From: Alcanivorax sp. DG881
Lineage (GTDB): Bacteria; Pseudomonadota; Gammaproteobacteria; Pseudomonadales; Alcanivoracaceae
Assembly: GCF_000155615.1 (NCBI RefSeq)
Contig: NZ_DS989915.1
Coordinates: forward strand, 1,191,193-1,255,192
Reading direction: 5' to 3'
Length of the DNA: 64,000 nt
Made by a program: the position numbers and the translations under genes. Of the stretch, positions 32,046 through 40,115 are shown piece by piece (position 1 is the first letter of the stretch; the number at the start of each line of letters is the position of its first letter). Below the pieces are notes generated by a model that worked only from the letters and a program-made list of their open reading frames with translations, was not told the DNA's origin and searched no databases.

Positions 32046-32356
32046 TACACCTTTGCTCCAAGCCCCCATTTTACCGCCACGGCGCGATGGGACAACAGAT
32101 TGGCGTGCACAGCCATGGCGATTTCCGATCACCGGGGTAAGGTGTTGGCCGACGATGCGGGTGCTGCGCCACCGTCTGACGCGCTGCCCCATCAGCAGCG
32201 CAGTCCCCTCGGGACCATTTCAGATGGACGGCAGGCCAGCCCCCGCCTTGCTGGCGCAGAGCAGTGGTTCAGGCTCTCGCCCGGCACAATAACAACGATT
32301 CAACGGCAGAAATGCCAGTACTAATACGCGCACAACACTATCGGGAGAAGTATTCC
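32046..32356. other. Divergent AraC-fadD control region
   Basis: About 310 bases without a convincing gene. It should contain both promoters and the AraC operator. No clear -35/-10 pair or operator repeat stands out by eye. Confidence 0.35.
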
Positions 32357-33925
32357 ATGAGCACCCCTTCACTGAACGAGCAGTTCACCAATACCGCCGA
32401 ATTTATCGAGCATAACTGCCAGCGGTATGCGGACATGCCTGCCTACCACTGTCTGGGCCAGACACTGACCTTTGCGGACCTGGAAGAGAAGTCCCGCCAT
32501 CTGGCCAAGTGGTTCCAGCATGCCTGCGGACTGCAACAGGGTGACCGCGTGGCCATTCAGCTGCCCAACCTGAACCAGTACCCGATTGCCGCTTACGCCG
32601 CTTTCCGGGCCGGCCTGGTGGTGGTCAACACCAACCCGCTGTACACGCCGCGGGAAATGCAGCATCAATTCAGTGATTCCGGCGCCAAAGCGCTGGTGGT
32701 GTTTGCCGACGCGTTGGACCGGCTGGAAGCCATCAAGGCCGACACCCAGGTTGAGCACGTGCTGGTGACCGGCCCGGCAGACCTGATTGCCCCGCCCAAA
32801 GAGACCCAGCACGGCTATCACGATTTTGTGGCGGCCATGGAACAAGGCGCCAACCTGCCTGACCTGGAACCCATCAAGGCCCAGCGTGAAGACATCGCCG
32901 TGCTGCAATACACCGGCGGCACCACCGGTGTGGCCAAAGGCGCCAGCCTGACCCACGCCAACATTCTGGCCAACGCGGCGCAGATGGAAGACCGCCTGGG
33001 CGAGCGCTGTGAAGCCGGCAAGGAGATTTTTGTCTGCCCGCTGCCGCTGTACCACATCTATGCGTTCACCGTGAACATGCTGGCCCTGTTCAACCTGGGC
33101 GCCATGAATGTGCTGATTCCCAACCCGCGGGATCTGGACGGCTTTGTGAAAACCATCCAGCCGTTCAAGTTCACCGGCCTGGCCGGTATCAATACCCTGT
33201 TTGTCGGCCTGTGCCGCCATCCGGATTTCAAGGCTCTGGACTTCTCCAGCCTCAAGCTCACCTTCTCCGGCGGCAGCGCGCTGACCAGCTCCGCCGCCAA
33301 GCTGTGGCAATCCGTAACTGGCTGCCCGGTTACCGAAGGCTGGGGCCTGAGCGAAACCTCACCGGTCGCCACCTTGAACCAGTTCGGTGCCGAAGAGCTG
33401 GGCACCGTCGGCGCCCCCTTGATCGGAACCGAAGTGCAAGCCTGGGACGAAGAGGGAAACCCGCTGGCCATTGGCGAAGTGGGCGAACTGGTGATCCGCG
33501 GGCCACAGGTGATGCAGGGTTACTGGAATCGTCCGGAAGAAACGGCCAAGTCCATGAAGGACGGTTTCTTCCGCACCGGTGACGTGGGTGTGGTGCAGGA
33601 AAATGGCAATATCAAGATTGTCGATCGCCTGAAAGACATGATCATCGTCTCCGGTTTCAACGTGTACCCCAACGAAATCGAAGATGTACTGAGTCGTCAC
33701 CCCAGCGTTGTGGAAGCGGCTGTCGTCGGCAAGCCCGATGACAAGACCGGCGAAGCGGTGTGTGCCCATGTGGCCCTGTCGGAAGACGTGCCAGTGAACG
33801 ACATTATTGCCTTCTGCCGCGAGGAGCTGACCGCCTACAAGGTGCCCAAGCACGTGATCGTGCATGCGGAATTGCCCAAATCCACCGTGGGCAAGATTCT
33901 GCGCCGCGAACTACGCGACCAGTAA
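32357..33925 (+). CDS. fadD: Long-chain fatty-acid-CoA ligase
   Basis: Activates fatty acids to acyl-CoA for beta-oxidation or lipid synthesis. The 522-residue enzyme has the AMP-binding P-loop YTGGTTGVAKGASLTHANI, GWGLSETSPV, and the signature DGFFRTGDVGVVQENG followed by IVDRLKDMI. The C-terminal lysine lies in KSTVGKILRREL. The frame is open upstream, but ATG 32357 has GGGAGAAG 9 bases before it and begins as FadD does (MSTPSLNEQFTNTAEF). It is divergent from an AraC regulator and ends at a strong terminator. Confidence 0.93.
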   Translation: MSTPSLNEQFTNTAEFIEHNCQRYADMPAYHCLGQTLTFADLEEKSRHLAKWFQHACGLQQGDRVAIQLPNLNQYPIAAYAAFRAGLVVVNTNPLYTPREMQHQFSDSGAKALVVFADALDRLEAIKADTQVEHVLVTGPADLIAPPKETQHGYHDFVAAMEQGANLPDLEPIKAQREDIAVLQYTGGTTGVAKGASLTHANILANAAQMEDRLGERCEAGKEIFVCPLPLYHIYAFTVNMLALFNLGAMNVLIPNPRDLDGFVKTIQPFKFTGLAGINTLFVGLCRHPDFKALDFSSLKLTFSGGSALTSSAAKLWQSVTGCPVTEGWGLSETSPVATLNQFGAEELGTVGAPLIGTEVQAWDEEGNPLAIGEVGELVIRGPQVMQGYWNRPEETAKSMKDGFFRTGDVGVVQENGNIKIVDRLKDMIIVSGFNVYPNEIEDVLSRHPSVVEAAVVGKPDDKTGEAVCAHVALSEDVPVNDIIAFCREELTAYKVPKHVIVHAELPKSTVGKILRRELRDQ

Positions 33926-33943
33926 TTTTCAAGGCTCACATTA

Positions 33944-33992
33944 CGGCGCCGTCTCTGCTGCGTGAACGCAGTCAGAGCGGCGCCGTTTTTTT
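33944..33992 (+). terminator. Terminator behind fadD
   Basis: Stem CGGCGCCG...CTCTG with an inner CTGCG/CGCAG hairpin, closing with CGGCGCCG and T7. It is directly followed by a copy of the dispersed terminator-adjacent repeat. Confidence 0.88.
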
Positions 33993-34090
33993 AGGCTCTT
34001 CACGGGTGAGAGTGGATAACACGCTTCTCGCCGTCTGATCGATTCGCGAATACCCGGCACTTTGCCAAACGCTCGACACCCGGCCTGACC
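33993..34090 (-). repeat. Dispersed ~100-bp repeat, copy C
   Basis: Read on the minus strand it runs GTCAGGC..., GTCGAGCGTTTGGCAAAGT, TTCGCGA, ATCAGACGGCGAGAAGCG, TGTTATCCACTCT and ends CCCGTGAAGAGCC next to the fadD T-run. The same word order occurs at 53284-53377 and, in part, at 59553-59654. Confidence 0.65.
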
Positions 34091-34112
34091 CTTCTGCGGT
34101 GCGTTGTAGATA

Positions 34113-34233
34113 TTGTGGGAGAGGATGCTTGCATCCCGAATGTACTCTTGGTCACCTCTGCCCCCCGTTCTACTGTGATAAGAAGCCTGCCACACTCCAA
34201 CGTCATTCGTGATGCAAGCATCACTTCCCACAA
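34113..34233. repeat. REPIN-like inverted repeat pair
   Basis: Two 30-base arms (34113-34142 and 34204-34233), inverted and 26/30 complementary, are separated by 61 bases. Each arm contains a short hairpin GATGCTTGCATC and the outer word TTGTGGGA. The layout resembles REPINs. No gene lies in 33993-34474. Confidence 0.6.
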
Positions 34234-34323
34234 AATCAGTAGAAGCCGTGCCGTTGGGCGTTTTACAGAGGCTCCCCAGTTCATCGCTTCAACCTTCCAG
34301 CGCATCAGCGGGCTGATTTAACC

Positions 34324-34432
34324 TCGAGCATCAGGCGTTTGGCATCCAGCCATCCAGCAATGCCGGCATTTCTGGCAACGCTACGATCAATCAGGCGCAA
34401 CCGGTGTTTTTCACGTTCATCCGCAAAGAACC
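34324..34432 (+). repeat. Dispersed repeat, divergent copy D
   Basis: Contains GCATCAGGCGTTTGGCATC, GATCAATCAGGCG and TTCATCCGCAAAGAACC immediately beside the A-run of the next terminator. It shares the end segment ATCCGCRAAGAAC with copies A and B. Confidence 0.5.
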
Positions 34433-34460
34433 AAAAAAAGGGCCACATGGCCCCTTCTTG
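34433..34460 (-). terminator. Terminator of the LemA/TPM operon
   Basis: On the minus strand, AAGGGGCC ATGT GGCCC is followed by T7, 14 bases after the last gene of the operon. Confidence 0.85.
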
Positions 34461-34474
34461 AGAATGCCCCGAAA

Positions 34475-35086
34475 TCAGAGAATAACCAGATGATTGGGCA
34501 ATTCGTTTTTCTGCTCCGTGGCGGGCACATGAGCCGCCAGCTTGTCACCGCAGGCGGCCACGCATTCCTGGAACCCCTTGGCCACGTCACCGCGTTTCAG
34601 GTCCGCGATAAAGGCATCCACCATGCTTTGCCACTCGCTGTCGGGAACATGCTGGGCGATCCCCTGATCCGCAAGAATCTCCACATAGTGCTCGGCCTCG
34701 CTGACAAAGATCAGCACGCCCGTGGCACCTTTGGTGCGATGCAGCCCCTGCTGCAGAAACGCCTGGCGCGCCAACCCGGCAGCACGGGCCTGCTGTAACC
34801 GCCGCGGCACCAGCCGGAACTGGATTGGCTTCACGCGGAACAGCACCGCCAGCCCCAACAACACGCCCCACTGCAGCAGCAGAGCTTCAAACGGGGTGAG
34901 CCACACGGGGAGGAACAGCAGTACCGCCGGCACCAACAAGGACAGCAGGGCCGCCCACATGACGGTGACGTAGCGATAATCATCCGCCTGCCGGGCCAAC
35001 ACGGTAACCAGCTCCGCGTCAGTGCGGGTTTCCTGTTCGCTGATGGCGCGGGCCAGTGCATCCTGTGCAGTGTTATCCAACAACAT
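34475..35086 (-). CDS. TPM-domain membrane protein
   Basis: 203 residues. An N-terminal segment (AISEQETRTDAELVTVLARQ) opens a TPM (TLP18.3/Psb32/MOLO-1) fold. Two TM helices near 45-85 interrupt it, and the domain continues with TGVLIFVSEAEHYVEILADQGI. It follows a longer TPM protein and LemA, a common trio of unknown envelope function. ATG 35086 is chosen: GGGAGG is 6 bases upstream and it overlaps the preceding stop by one base (TAATG). Confidence 0.85.
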   Translation of the reverse strand: MLLDNTAQDALARAISEQETRTDAELVTVLARQADDYRYVTVMWAALLSLLVPAVLLFLPVWLTPFEALLLQWGVLLGLAVLFRVKPIQFRLVPRRLQQARAAGLARQAFLQQGLHRTKGATGVLIFVSEAEHYVEILADQGIAQHVPDSEWQSMVDAFIADLKRGDVAKGFQECVAACGDKLAAHVPATEQKNELPNHLVIL

Positions 35087-35805
35087 TACCAACCTCCCGA
35101 GGCACCACCGCCTCCAAAACCACCACCGCCGCCGCCGAAGCCGCCGCCACCAAAACCGCCACCGCCGAAACCACCGGCGCCCATTCCCATGGGCAGGAAC
35201 ATCAAGCCACCACGACGACCACCACGGCCACCGCCGCCCCCAAAGGAGAGCAGGAAGGTGAGCACGATCATGACGCAGAGAATCAGCAATGCCTTGCCGC
35301 TGGACACTTTCTGCCGGGGTTGCTGTTCACCCTGGTACTCGCCCTTGATCGCAGCCTGGATGCTGGTTACCCCGGCCTGAATGCCGCCATAGAATTGCCC
35401 CTGACGGAAAGCCGGCAAAATTTCCTGCTGGACGATTACACTGGAAAGCGCATCCGTGAGGACACCTTCCAGACCATAGCCCACTTCAATGCGCACCTTG
35501 CGATCATTGGGGGCCACGATCAGTAGCACGCCGTTGTCGTTCTCTTTGCTGCCGATGCCCCATTCACGGCCCAGTTGATAGCCATAATCGGCAATGTCGT
35601 AGCCCTGCAAATCGGGCAAGGTAACCACCACCAGCTGATTGGACGTATTCTGTTCTGCAGCGGCCAGGGCCTGGGTGAGGCTCTGGGTCTGGGCGGGGGT
35701 CAGCAACCCCGCTTCATCGACCACCCGACCGGACAACGCCGGAAATTCCGGCGCCGCCCACAGCGAGGTGCTGAGCAGCAGAACAATCAGTGCGAAATAG
35801 CGCAT
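35086..35805 (-). CDS. TPM-domain protein with Gly-rich tail (YgcG-like)
   Basis: 239 residues: signal peptide (ALIVLLLSTSLWA) and TPM domain (about 25-165; VVTLPDLQGYDIADYGYQLG, NDNGVLLIVAPNDRKVRIEVGYGLEG). A TM helix lies near 178-195, then a Gly/Phe-rich tail of GGGGFGGGG repeats. Proteins of this kind sit in the inner membrane with the TPM domain outside and accompany LemA. Function unproven. The tail codons are low complexity. Confidence 0.9.
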   Translation of the reverse strand: MRYFALIVLLLSTSLWAAPEFPALSGRVVDEAGLLTPAQTQSLTQALAAAEQNTSNQLVVVTLPDLQGYDIADYGYQLGREWGIGSKENDNGVLLIVAPNDRKVRIEVGYGLEGVLTDALSSVIVQQEILPAFRQGQFYGGIQAGVTSIQAAIKGEYQGEQQPRQKVSSGKALLILCVMIVLTFLLSFGGGGGRGGRRGGLMFLPMGMGAGGFGGGGFGGGGFGGGGGGFGGGGASGGW

Positions 35806-35816
35806 TAAACCCTGCC

Positions 35817-36446
35817 CTAGTTAAAGTTCACGGTGGGAGCCTGGTCCGCGTCTTCGGCGGTGGCTTCATAGGTGTCACGCTGTTCCATGTCGCTGTACAG
35901 GAAGCTGTGCCACAGGCGACCGGGGAAGGTGCGGATTTCCGTGTTGTATTGCTGCACCGCAGCGATGTAATCCCGGCGCGCCACACTGATACGGTTTTCC
36001 GTGCCTTCCAGCTGCGATTGCAGGGCCAGGAAGTTCTGGTTGGCCTTCAAATCCGGGTAGCGTTCTGCCACCACCATCAGCCGCTGCAGGGCGGACCCCA
36101 GTTGACGCTGGGCCTGCTCGAACTGCTTCAGCTTTTCCGGATTATTGAGCATGTTGCCATCCACCTGGATGGAGCCCACCTTGGCCCGAGCCTGGGTCAC
36201 GTCCACCAACACTTCCTGCTCGTGGCTGGCATAGCCCTTGACCGTATTGACCAGGTTGGGGATCAGGTCGGCGCGGCGCTGGTACTGGTTTTCCACCTGG
36301 GACCAGGCGGCTTTGACCTGCTCGTCGTAGGTGGGGATGTTGTTGATGCCACAGCCGCTCAACCAGCCAGCCAGCAATACCAGCATGGCGCTGCGCCACA
36401 CCGTGGCCATGCGCGGCATCGCCCGCGCGGTCAGTGTCTTTGTCAT
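35817..36446 (-). CDS. lemA: LemA family lipoprotein
   Basis: 209 residues. Lipoprotein signal LVLLAGWLSGCGIN is followed by the LemA helical bundle (IPTYDEQVKAAWSQVENQYQ, RRADLIPNLVNTVKGYA, RLMVVAERYPDLKANQNFL). First gene of the lemA-TPM-TPM operon. Its role is unknown beyond envelope association. Confidence 0.93.
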   Translation of the reverse strand: MTKTLTARAMPRMATVWRSAMLVLLAGWLSGCGINNIPTYDEQVKAAWSQVENQYQRRADLIPNLVNTVKGYASHEQEVLVDVTQARAKVGSIQVDGNMLNNPEKLKQFEQAQRQLGSALQRLMVVAERYPDLKANQNFLALQSQLEGTENRISVARRDYIAAVQQYNTEIRTFPGRLWHSFLYSDMEQRDTYEATAEDADQAPTVNFN

Positions 36447-36486
36447 CGATCCAGTCTCCTTGATGGTGTTTGTGTTGTCAGAATCG

Positions 36487-36795
36487 TCACGGCTCTCTGA
36501 GCGTATCGATCCAGACCGACAGCGGCTGCTGCCGTTTTTCTGCTTGCAGGGCCGCCAGCAACCGTTGTTTGTCGCGGCGGCTTAACCGTTTTATCCGTGC
36601 TTCCAGCTGACTGGCAGAGGCCCTGTCACCCCCCGGCAGCAGCAACACCGGGCGCACCGGACGGCGGGCCCGGGTATAACGCGCCCCTTTCGGGCTGGTG
36701 TTGTGCTCGTGAAACCGGCGCGCCGGTTCGGTGCTGATCCCGGTATACAATGACCGGTCCGCACACTCCACCATATACACCCACCACTGTTGCAT
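36487..36795 (-). CDS. GIY-YIG domain protein (YhbQ/UPF0213-like)
   Basis: 102 residues with the GIY-YIG-type core WWVYMVECADRSLYTGISTEPARRFHEHN and the family Arg/Lys helix ARIKRLSRRDKQRLL. Proteins of this size are putative single-domain nucleases acting on DNA. The frame is open upstream, but ATG 36795 gives the family start (MQQWWVYMVE). Confidence 0.9.
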   Translation of the reverse strand: MQQWWVYMVECADRSLYTGISTEPARRFHEHNTSPKGARYTRARRPVRPVLLLPGGDRASASQLEARIKRLSRRDKQRLLAALQAEKRQQPLSVWIDTLREP

Positions 36796-36893
36796 GGTTT
36801 TACACCCACCCCTGCGATGGCTGGTATGATGCCAGAGACACTGCGCGCACTTAAGCGCCATTACAACAAACCTCAAGCGACAAGGATGCAATT

Positions 36894-37289
36894 ATGGTGA
36901 CCTATCTTTATTGGTTCCTGGTGGCAGCATTGGTCATTGGTACGCTGTTCGGTCTGGGCGTACGGCTGGGAAAATGGAAGCCCGCGCTGATTATTGCTGT
37001 GATCATCTGGCTGACCGCCACCATCGCCTACTACTTCTGGCTTCAGCAGGTCTTCGTGAAACGCTTTGGCGGCACCATGCATATCACCGTGCCCGAAGAG
37101 CAGTACCACATCAGCGCCACCTGGAAAGATGACAACCTGTGGATCGAAAACTACAACCCGGAAACCAACGAGTGCATTTTCCGGGAATATTCCCGTGGCA
37201 ACATGCTGGAAGGGAAAGTCATCATCAAGAACTGTAGCCCGCTGCAAAGCACTGGCATGGTTCTGCCTAAAGATTCCGCTGTGCAGTAA
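36894..37289 (+). CDS. Membrane protein of unknown function
   Basis: 131 residues. Two TM helices (about 4-24 and 29-50) precede an exported beta-rich domain of about 80 residues with two Cys (TNECIFREY and IKNCSPLQ) that could pair. I do not recognise the family. Neighbours give no hint. Confidence 0.7.
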   Translation: MVTYLYWFLVAALVIGTLFGLGVRLGKWKPALIIAVIIWLTATIAYYFWLQQVFVKRFGGTMHITVPEEQYHISATWKDDNLWIENYNPETNECIFREYSRGNMLEGKVIIKNCSPLQSTGMVLPKDSAVQ

Positions 37290-37369
37290 CCGCAACGCCC
37301 CGCGCCAACCGTGACTCTGTGCAGGGTTGGCGCTATCCTGCAGCGCTTTACATCGCACAGGACTCCCCC

Positions 37370-37732
37370 ATGAGCACCTCCCTAAGCACCTTGCTGGACA
37401 CCCTGAACAGCGCCCCCGAAAGCATCACTTTCGACGCGGTACAAGCCGTCATTGCCGAGCACTACCACTACACCCCGGCCTCCTTCATCAATGGTGAGGG
37501 CGATGACAGTGTGCGTAACGAAGCCGGCACCAACGAAGGCTCGTGCAAGGTTTTTGCCTTCGCCAAACTCCAGACGCTTTCCGATGCGCAGACCCTGGCC
37601 TGCTTCGGCCATTTTTACCGCGAGCACGTACTGGGCAAACCGGACGGCAGCGACCACGCCAACATTCGCACCTTCATGCGCCACGGCCTGAGCCAGGTGG
37701 TGTTCGACACTCCCGCACTGGCAGCAAAATAG
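37370..37732 (+). CDS. HopJ family protein
   Basis: 120 residues with the HopJ signature: FDAVQAVIAEHYHYTPASF, NEAGTNEGSCKVFAFAKLQ and CFGHFYREHVLGKPDGSDHANIR. Named after a Pseudomonas effector, but the family is common in free-living gammaproteobacteria, where its function is unknown. ATG 37370 fits the family start. Confidence 0.88.
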   Translation: MSTSLSTLLDTLNSAPESITFDAVQAVIAEHYHYTPASFINGEGDDSVRNEAGTNEGSCKVFAFAKLQTLSDAQTLACFGHFYREHVLGKPDGSDHANIRTFMRHGLSQVVFDTPALAAK

Positions 37733-37889
37733 CGGCATCGTGGATAGCGCTGGCTGGGCGCCTGATGCGGCGAACAGGAAATCTCATCAAGGCCGGAACG
37801 TCCCTTCGCGCTGCCTTGACCGGTCTTCGCGATACTCTCAATATCGAGCGTTCCGGCAATCACGCTGACGCAAACAAAGGACACCCTGC

Positions 37890-38459
37890 ATGCCCAGCCC
37901 CCTGCGCCATGCCCTGACCACGCTTGCCCTGCTGGCGACCCCGCTGGCAAGCGCCGACTCAGCCTGCGCCCCGGCGCTGGATGCCTCCGTGCGCAAGCTG
38001 CACGCCAGTAGCGAGCTGGACTTGTGCGCCCTGACGGCGGGCAAGTTGACACTGGTCGTCAACACGGCCAGCCAGTGCGGCTACACCCCACAGTTCAAAG
38101 GCCTGGAAGCGCTATACCAGAAGTATCGCGAGCAGGGCATGATCGTGATCGGCTTCCCCTCCGACGACTTCCGCCAGGAACTGGACGATGAGGCCGATAC
38201 CGCCAGCATCTGCTATGTGAACTACGGCGTCAGCTTCCCCATGGCAGCCACCAGTCAAGTCAAGGGCGATGCCACCAACCCGGTGTTCAAGGCGCTGAAC
38301 CAGGCGGCCGGCGAGCCCGCCTGGAACTTCAACAAATACCTGGTGCCCGCCAGCGGCGACGGCATTATCCATTTCCCCTCAGCGGAAAAGCCTCTGGGTG
38401 GCAAGCTGGAAGCGGCCATCCGGCAAGCGCTGCCCGGCTCTCAAGGCCAGGCGGACTAG
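37890..38459 (+). CDS. Glutathione peroxidase, exported
   Basis: 189 residues. A signal peptide (ALTTLALLATPLASA) precedes a thioredoxin-fold peroxidase. The peroxidatic Cys lies in NTASQCGYTPQFKGLE and the conserved Trp-Asn in WNFNKYLV. It reduces peroxides with thiols, probably in the periplasm. The FPSDDF loop holds Asp where classical GPx has N/Q, as in this bacterial subgroup. Confidence 0.88.
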   Translation: MPSPLRHALTTLALLATPLASADSACAPALDASVRKLHASSELDLCALTAGKLTLVVNTASQCGYTPQFKGLEALYQKYREQGMIVIGFPSDDFRQELDDEADTASICYVNYGVSFPMAATSQVKGDATNPVFKALNQAAGEPAWNFNKYLVPASGDGIIHFPSAEKPLGGKLEAAIRQALPGSQGQAD

Positions 38460-38523
38460 CCACTGTGGTGGTGGCAGCGTTCATATGAGCCTGCTATTGT
38501 GATCGATCAACCCATCAGCCCCG

Positions 38524-38850
38524 ATGAGTCCCGTGAAAGTTCGTAACAGTAAGGAACAACAACGGTATCGCCTGGAACGCGACATGGAACGCTTTCTCTC
38601 CGAAGGCGGGTCCATTAGTGAAGTGCCAAACGGGGTGAGTGGCGCCGATGCAGTCTCCGGCAAAGGCCACCAGACGGTGCTGTTCAATGGCCCACGTCAG
38701 GCGCAACGCACTGACCTGAGCCAGGTGGCAGCCACGATTGATTCACGCAAGCACAAGCCACGCCGGCAACGCTTGAATGCCCGACCGCAGCGCAAACTGG
38801 TTTATGACGACTTCGGCGAACCACTACGCTGGGTCTGGCAGAATAAATAA
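38524..38850 (+). CDS. Conserved small basic protein, unknown function
   Basis: 108 residues, hydrophilic and basic. The N-terminal helix KEQQRYRLERDMERFLSEGG is followed by SEVPNGVSG, then an Arg/Lys-rich middle (RKHKPRRQRL) and an aromatic end (VYDDFGEPLRWVWQNK). No TM or signal. The composition suggests nucleic-acid or ribosome contact. I do not recognise a named family. Confidence 0.65.
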   Translation: MSPVKVRNSKEQQRYRLERDMERFLSEGGSISEVPNGVSGADAVSGKGHQTVLFNGPRQAQRTDLSQVAATIDSRKHKPRRQRLNARPQRKLVYDDFGEPLRWVWQNK

Positions 38851-38892
38851 CCCGCCTTATGGCACCCTTATGGCACATCCAAGGACAGGTCT

Positions 38893-39669
38893 ATGAAACG
38901 GTTTTTCCTGCTGGTATCCCTGATTGTCGCTGGCCAGGCCGGCTACGCCGAGATTATTGAAACCGAAGTCACCCTGCCTGACGGCCTGGGCAAAGGCATC
39001 ATGTACCTCAACGATGACCAGAAAGACCCTGGCCCCGGGGTGATTGTGGTGCACGAATGGTGGGGCCTGAACGACTATGCCCGTAACCGCGCCCACATGC
39101 TGGCCCAGGCGGGTTACACCGCCCTGGCCGTGGACATGTACGGTACCGGCGAAGTCGCGACCCACCCCAAAGACGCAAAAAGCTTTATGGAAACCGCCCT
39201 GGCTGACCCGGAAACCATGAACGCCCGTTTCCAGGCGGCCCGCTCCATGATGCTCAAACAGCAGCAGGTAGCACCGGGCCGCTTGTTTGCCATTGGCTAC
39301 TGCTTTGGCGGTGCGGTGGTGCTGGAACAGGCGCGCCGGGGAACCGACCTGGCCGGAGTAGCCAGCTTCCACGGTAGCCTGGGCACGGAGAACCCGGCCA
39401 AGGCCGGCGACATCAAGGCCCGCGTGCTGGTCGCCACCGGCCAGGCAGACCCCATGGTGCCCGCCAAACAGGTCAGTGGTTTCGTCAGCGAGATGACCAC
39501 CGCCGGCGCTGATTTCCAGTTACTCAGCTTCCCCGGCGTGAAACACAGCTTCACCAATCCGGGGGCAGATGCCGCCGGCAAACGCTTCGACATGCCGCTG
39601 GCCTACAGTGCCCATGCGGACCAGGTCAGCTGGAAAGCGCTGGTCGACTTTCTGGAACACGAGGAATAA
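38893..39669 (+). CDS. Dienelactone hydrolase family protein, exported
   Basis: 258 residues. A signal peptide (FFLLVSLIVAGQAGYA) precedes an alpha/beta hydrolase. The nucleophile Cys lies in AIGYCFGGAVVLE, the acid in ATGQADPMVP and the His in PGVKHSFTNPGAD. The Cys-containing GxCxG elbow is typical of the dienelactone hydrolase family. The periplasmic substrate is unknown. Confidence 0.92.
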   Translation: MKRFFLLVSLIVAGQAGYAEIIETEVTLPDGLGKGIMYLNDDQKDPGPGVIVVHEWWGLNDYARNRAHMLAQAGYTALAVDMYGTGEVATHPKDAKSFMETALADPETMNARFQAARSMMLKQQQVAPGRLFAIGYCFGGAVVLEQARRGTDLAGVASFHGSLGTENPAKAGDIKARVLVATGQADPMVPAKQVSGFVSEMTTAGADFQLLSFPGVKHSFTNPGADAAGKRFDMPLAYSAHADQVSWKALVDFLEHEE

Positions 39670-39917
39670 CCACCCGCACCAGAATTGCGCATCACCGCGC
39701 ACCACGCACCATGCCGGCACAAATTCACGTACCGGCATGGTCACCCTCCTCGCAAACACCACCCCTTTCGCGCTCTCCTTCTTTCTCCGCCAGCCCATAG
39801 CCCGTGCGGCCAACCCACTTTTTTCCTCAACACAGGTCTATCTTGGCACTCCCTTTGCTTTGCTATGAACAGAGGAATCGAATGGCCTTGTTGCCATCCA
39901 ACGCTCAACACAATGTG
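39670..39917. other. Gap before the guanidine riboswitch
   Basis: About 250 bases, no gene recognised. It should hold the promoter of the guanidine operon; no strong consensus promoter is evident by eye. Confidence 0.35.
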
Positions 39918-40060
39918 CACCAATAGACCGCTAGGGTTCCGGTCGTCTGCGTCAGCAGCCGATGCCTGGTCCGAGAGCAGTCGACCTTCTTGGCGCCGAT
40001 AGACCCGCAACAACGTCTACCGGCAGGGGGTTACACGGCGGGACAAAAGCCCGGGAGGAC
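39918..40060 (+). promoter_or_regulatory. Guanidine-I (ykkC) riboswitch
   Basis: The conserved ykkC blocks appear in order. CTAGGGTTCCG lies near 39931, TGGTCCGAGAG at 39968-39977, and ACGGCGGGAC then AAAAGCCCGGGAG at 40035-40057. Class I switches turn on guanidine export or breakdown when guanidinium binds. The transporter and carboxylase operon starts 56 bases further on. Behind the aptamer, ATGACAA/TTGTCAT (40064-40079) can form a hairpin. The same bases can alternatively pair with TCATCGTCC (40089-40097), a plausible expression switch. Confidence 0.9.
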
Positions 40061-40115
40061 ACGATGACAACCTTGTCATTGGATTCCTCATCGTCCGTAG
40101 CCAAGGAGGTCCACC

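Noticed and set aside
34113-34233. CRISPR array or transposon ends
   Set aside because: Only two inverted arms, no regular spacers, no transposase; REPIN-like explanation fits better. No CRISPR repeats were seen anywhere in the window.
35100-35190. Tandem GCC/ACC-rich repeat as an independent repeat element
   Set aside because: It is the coding sequence of the Gly/Phe-rich tail of the TPM-domain protein.
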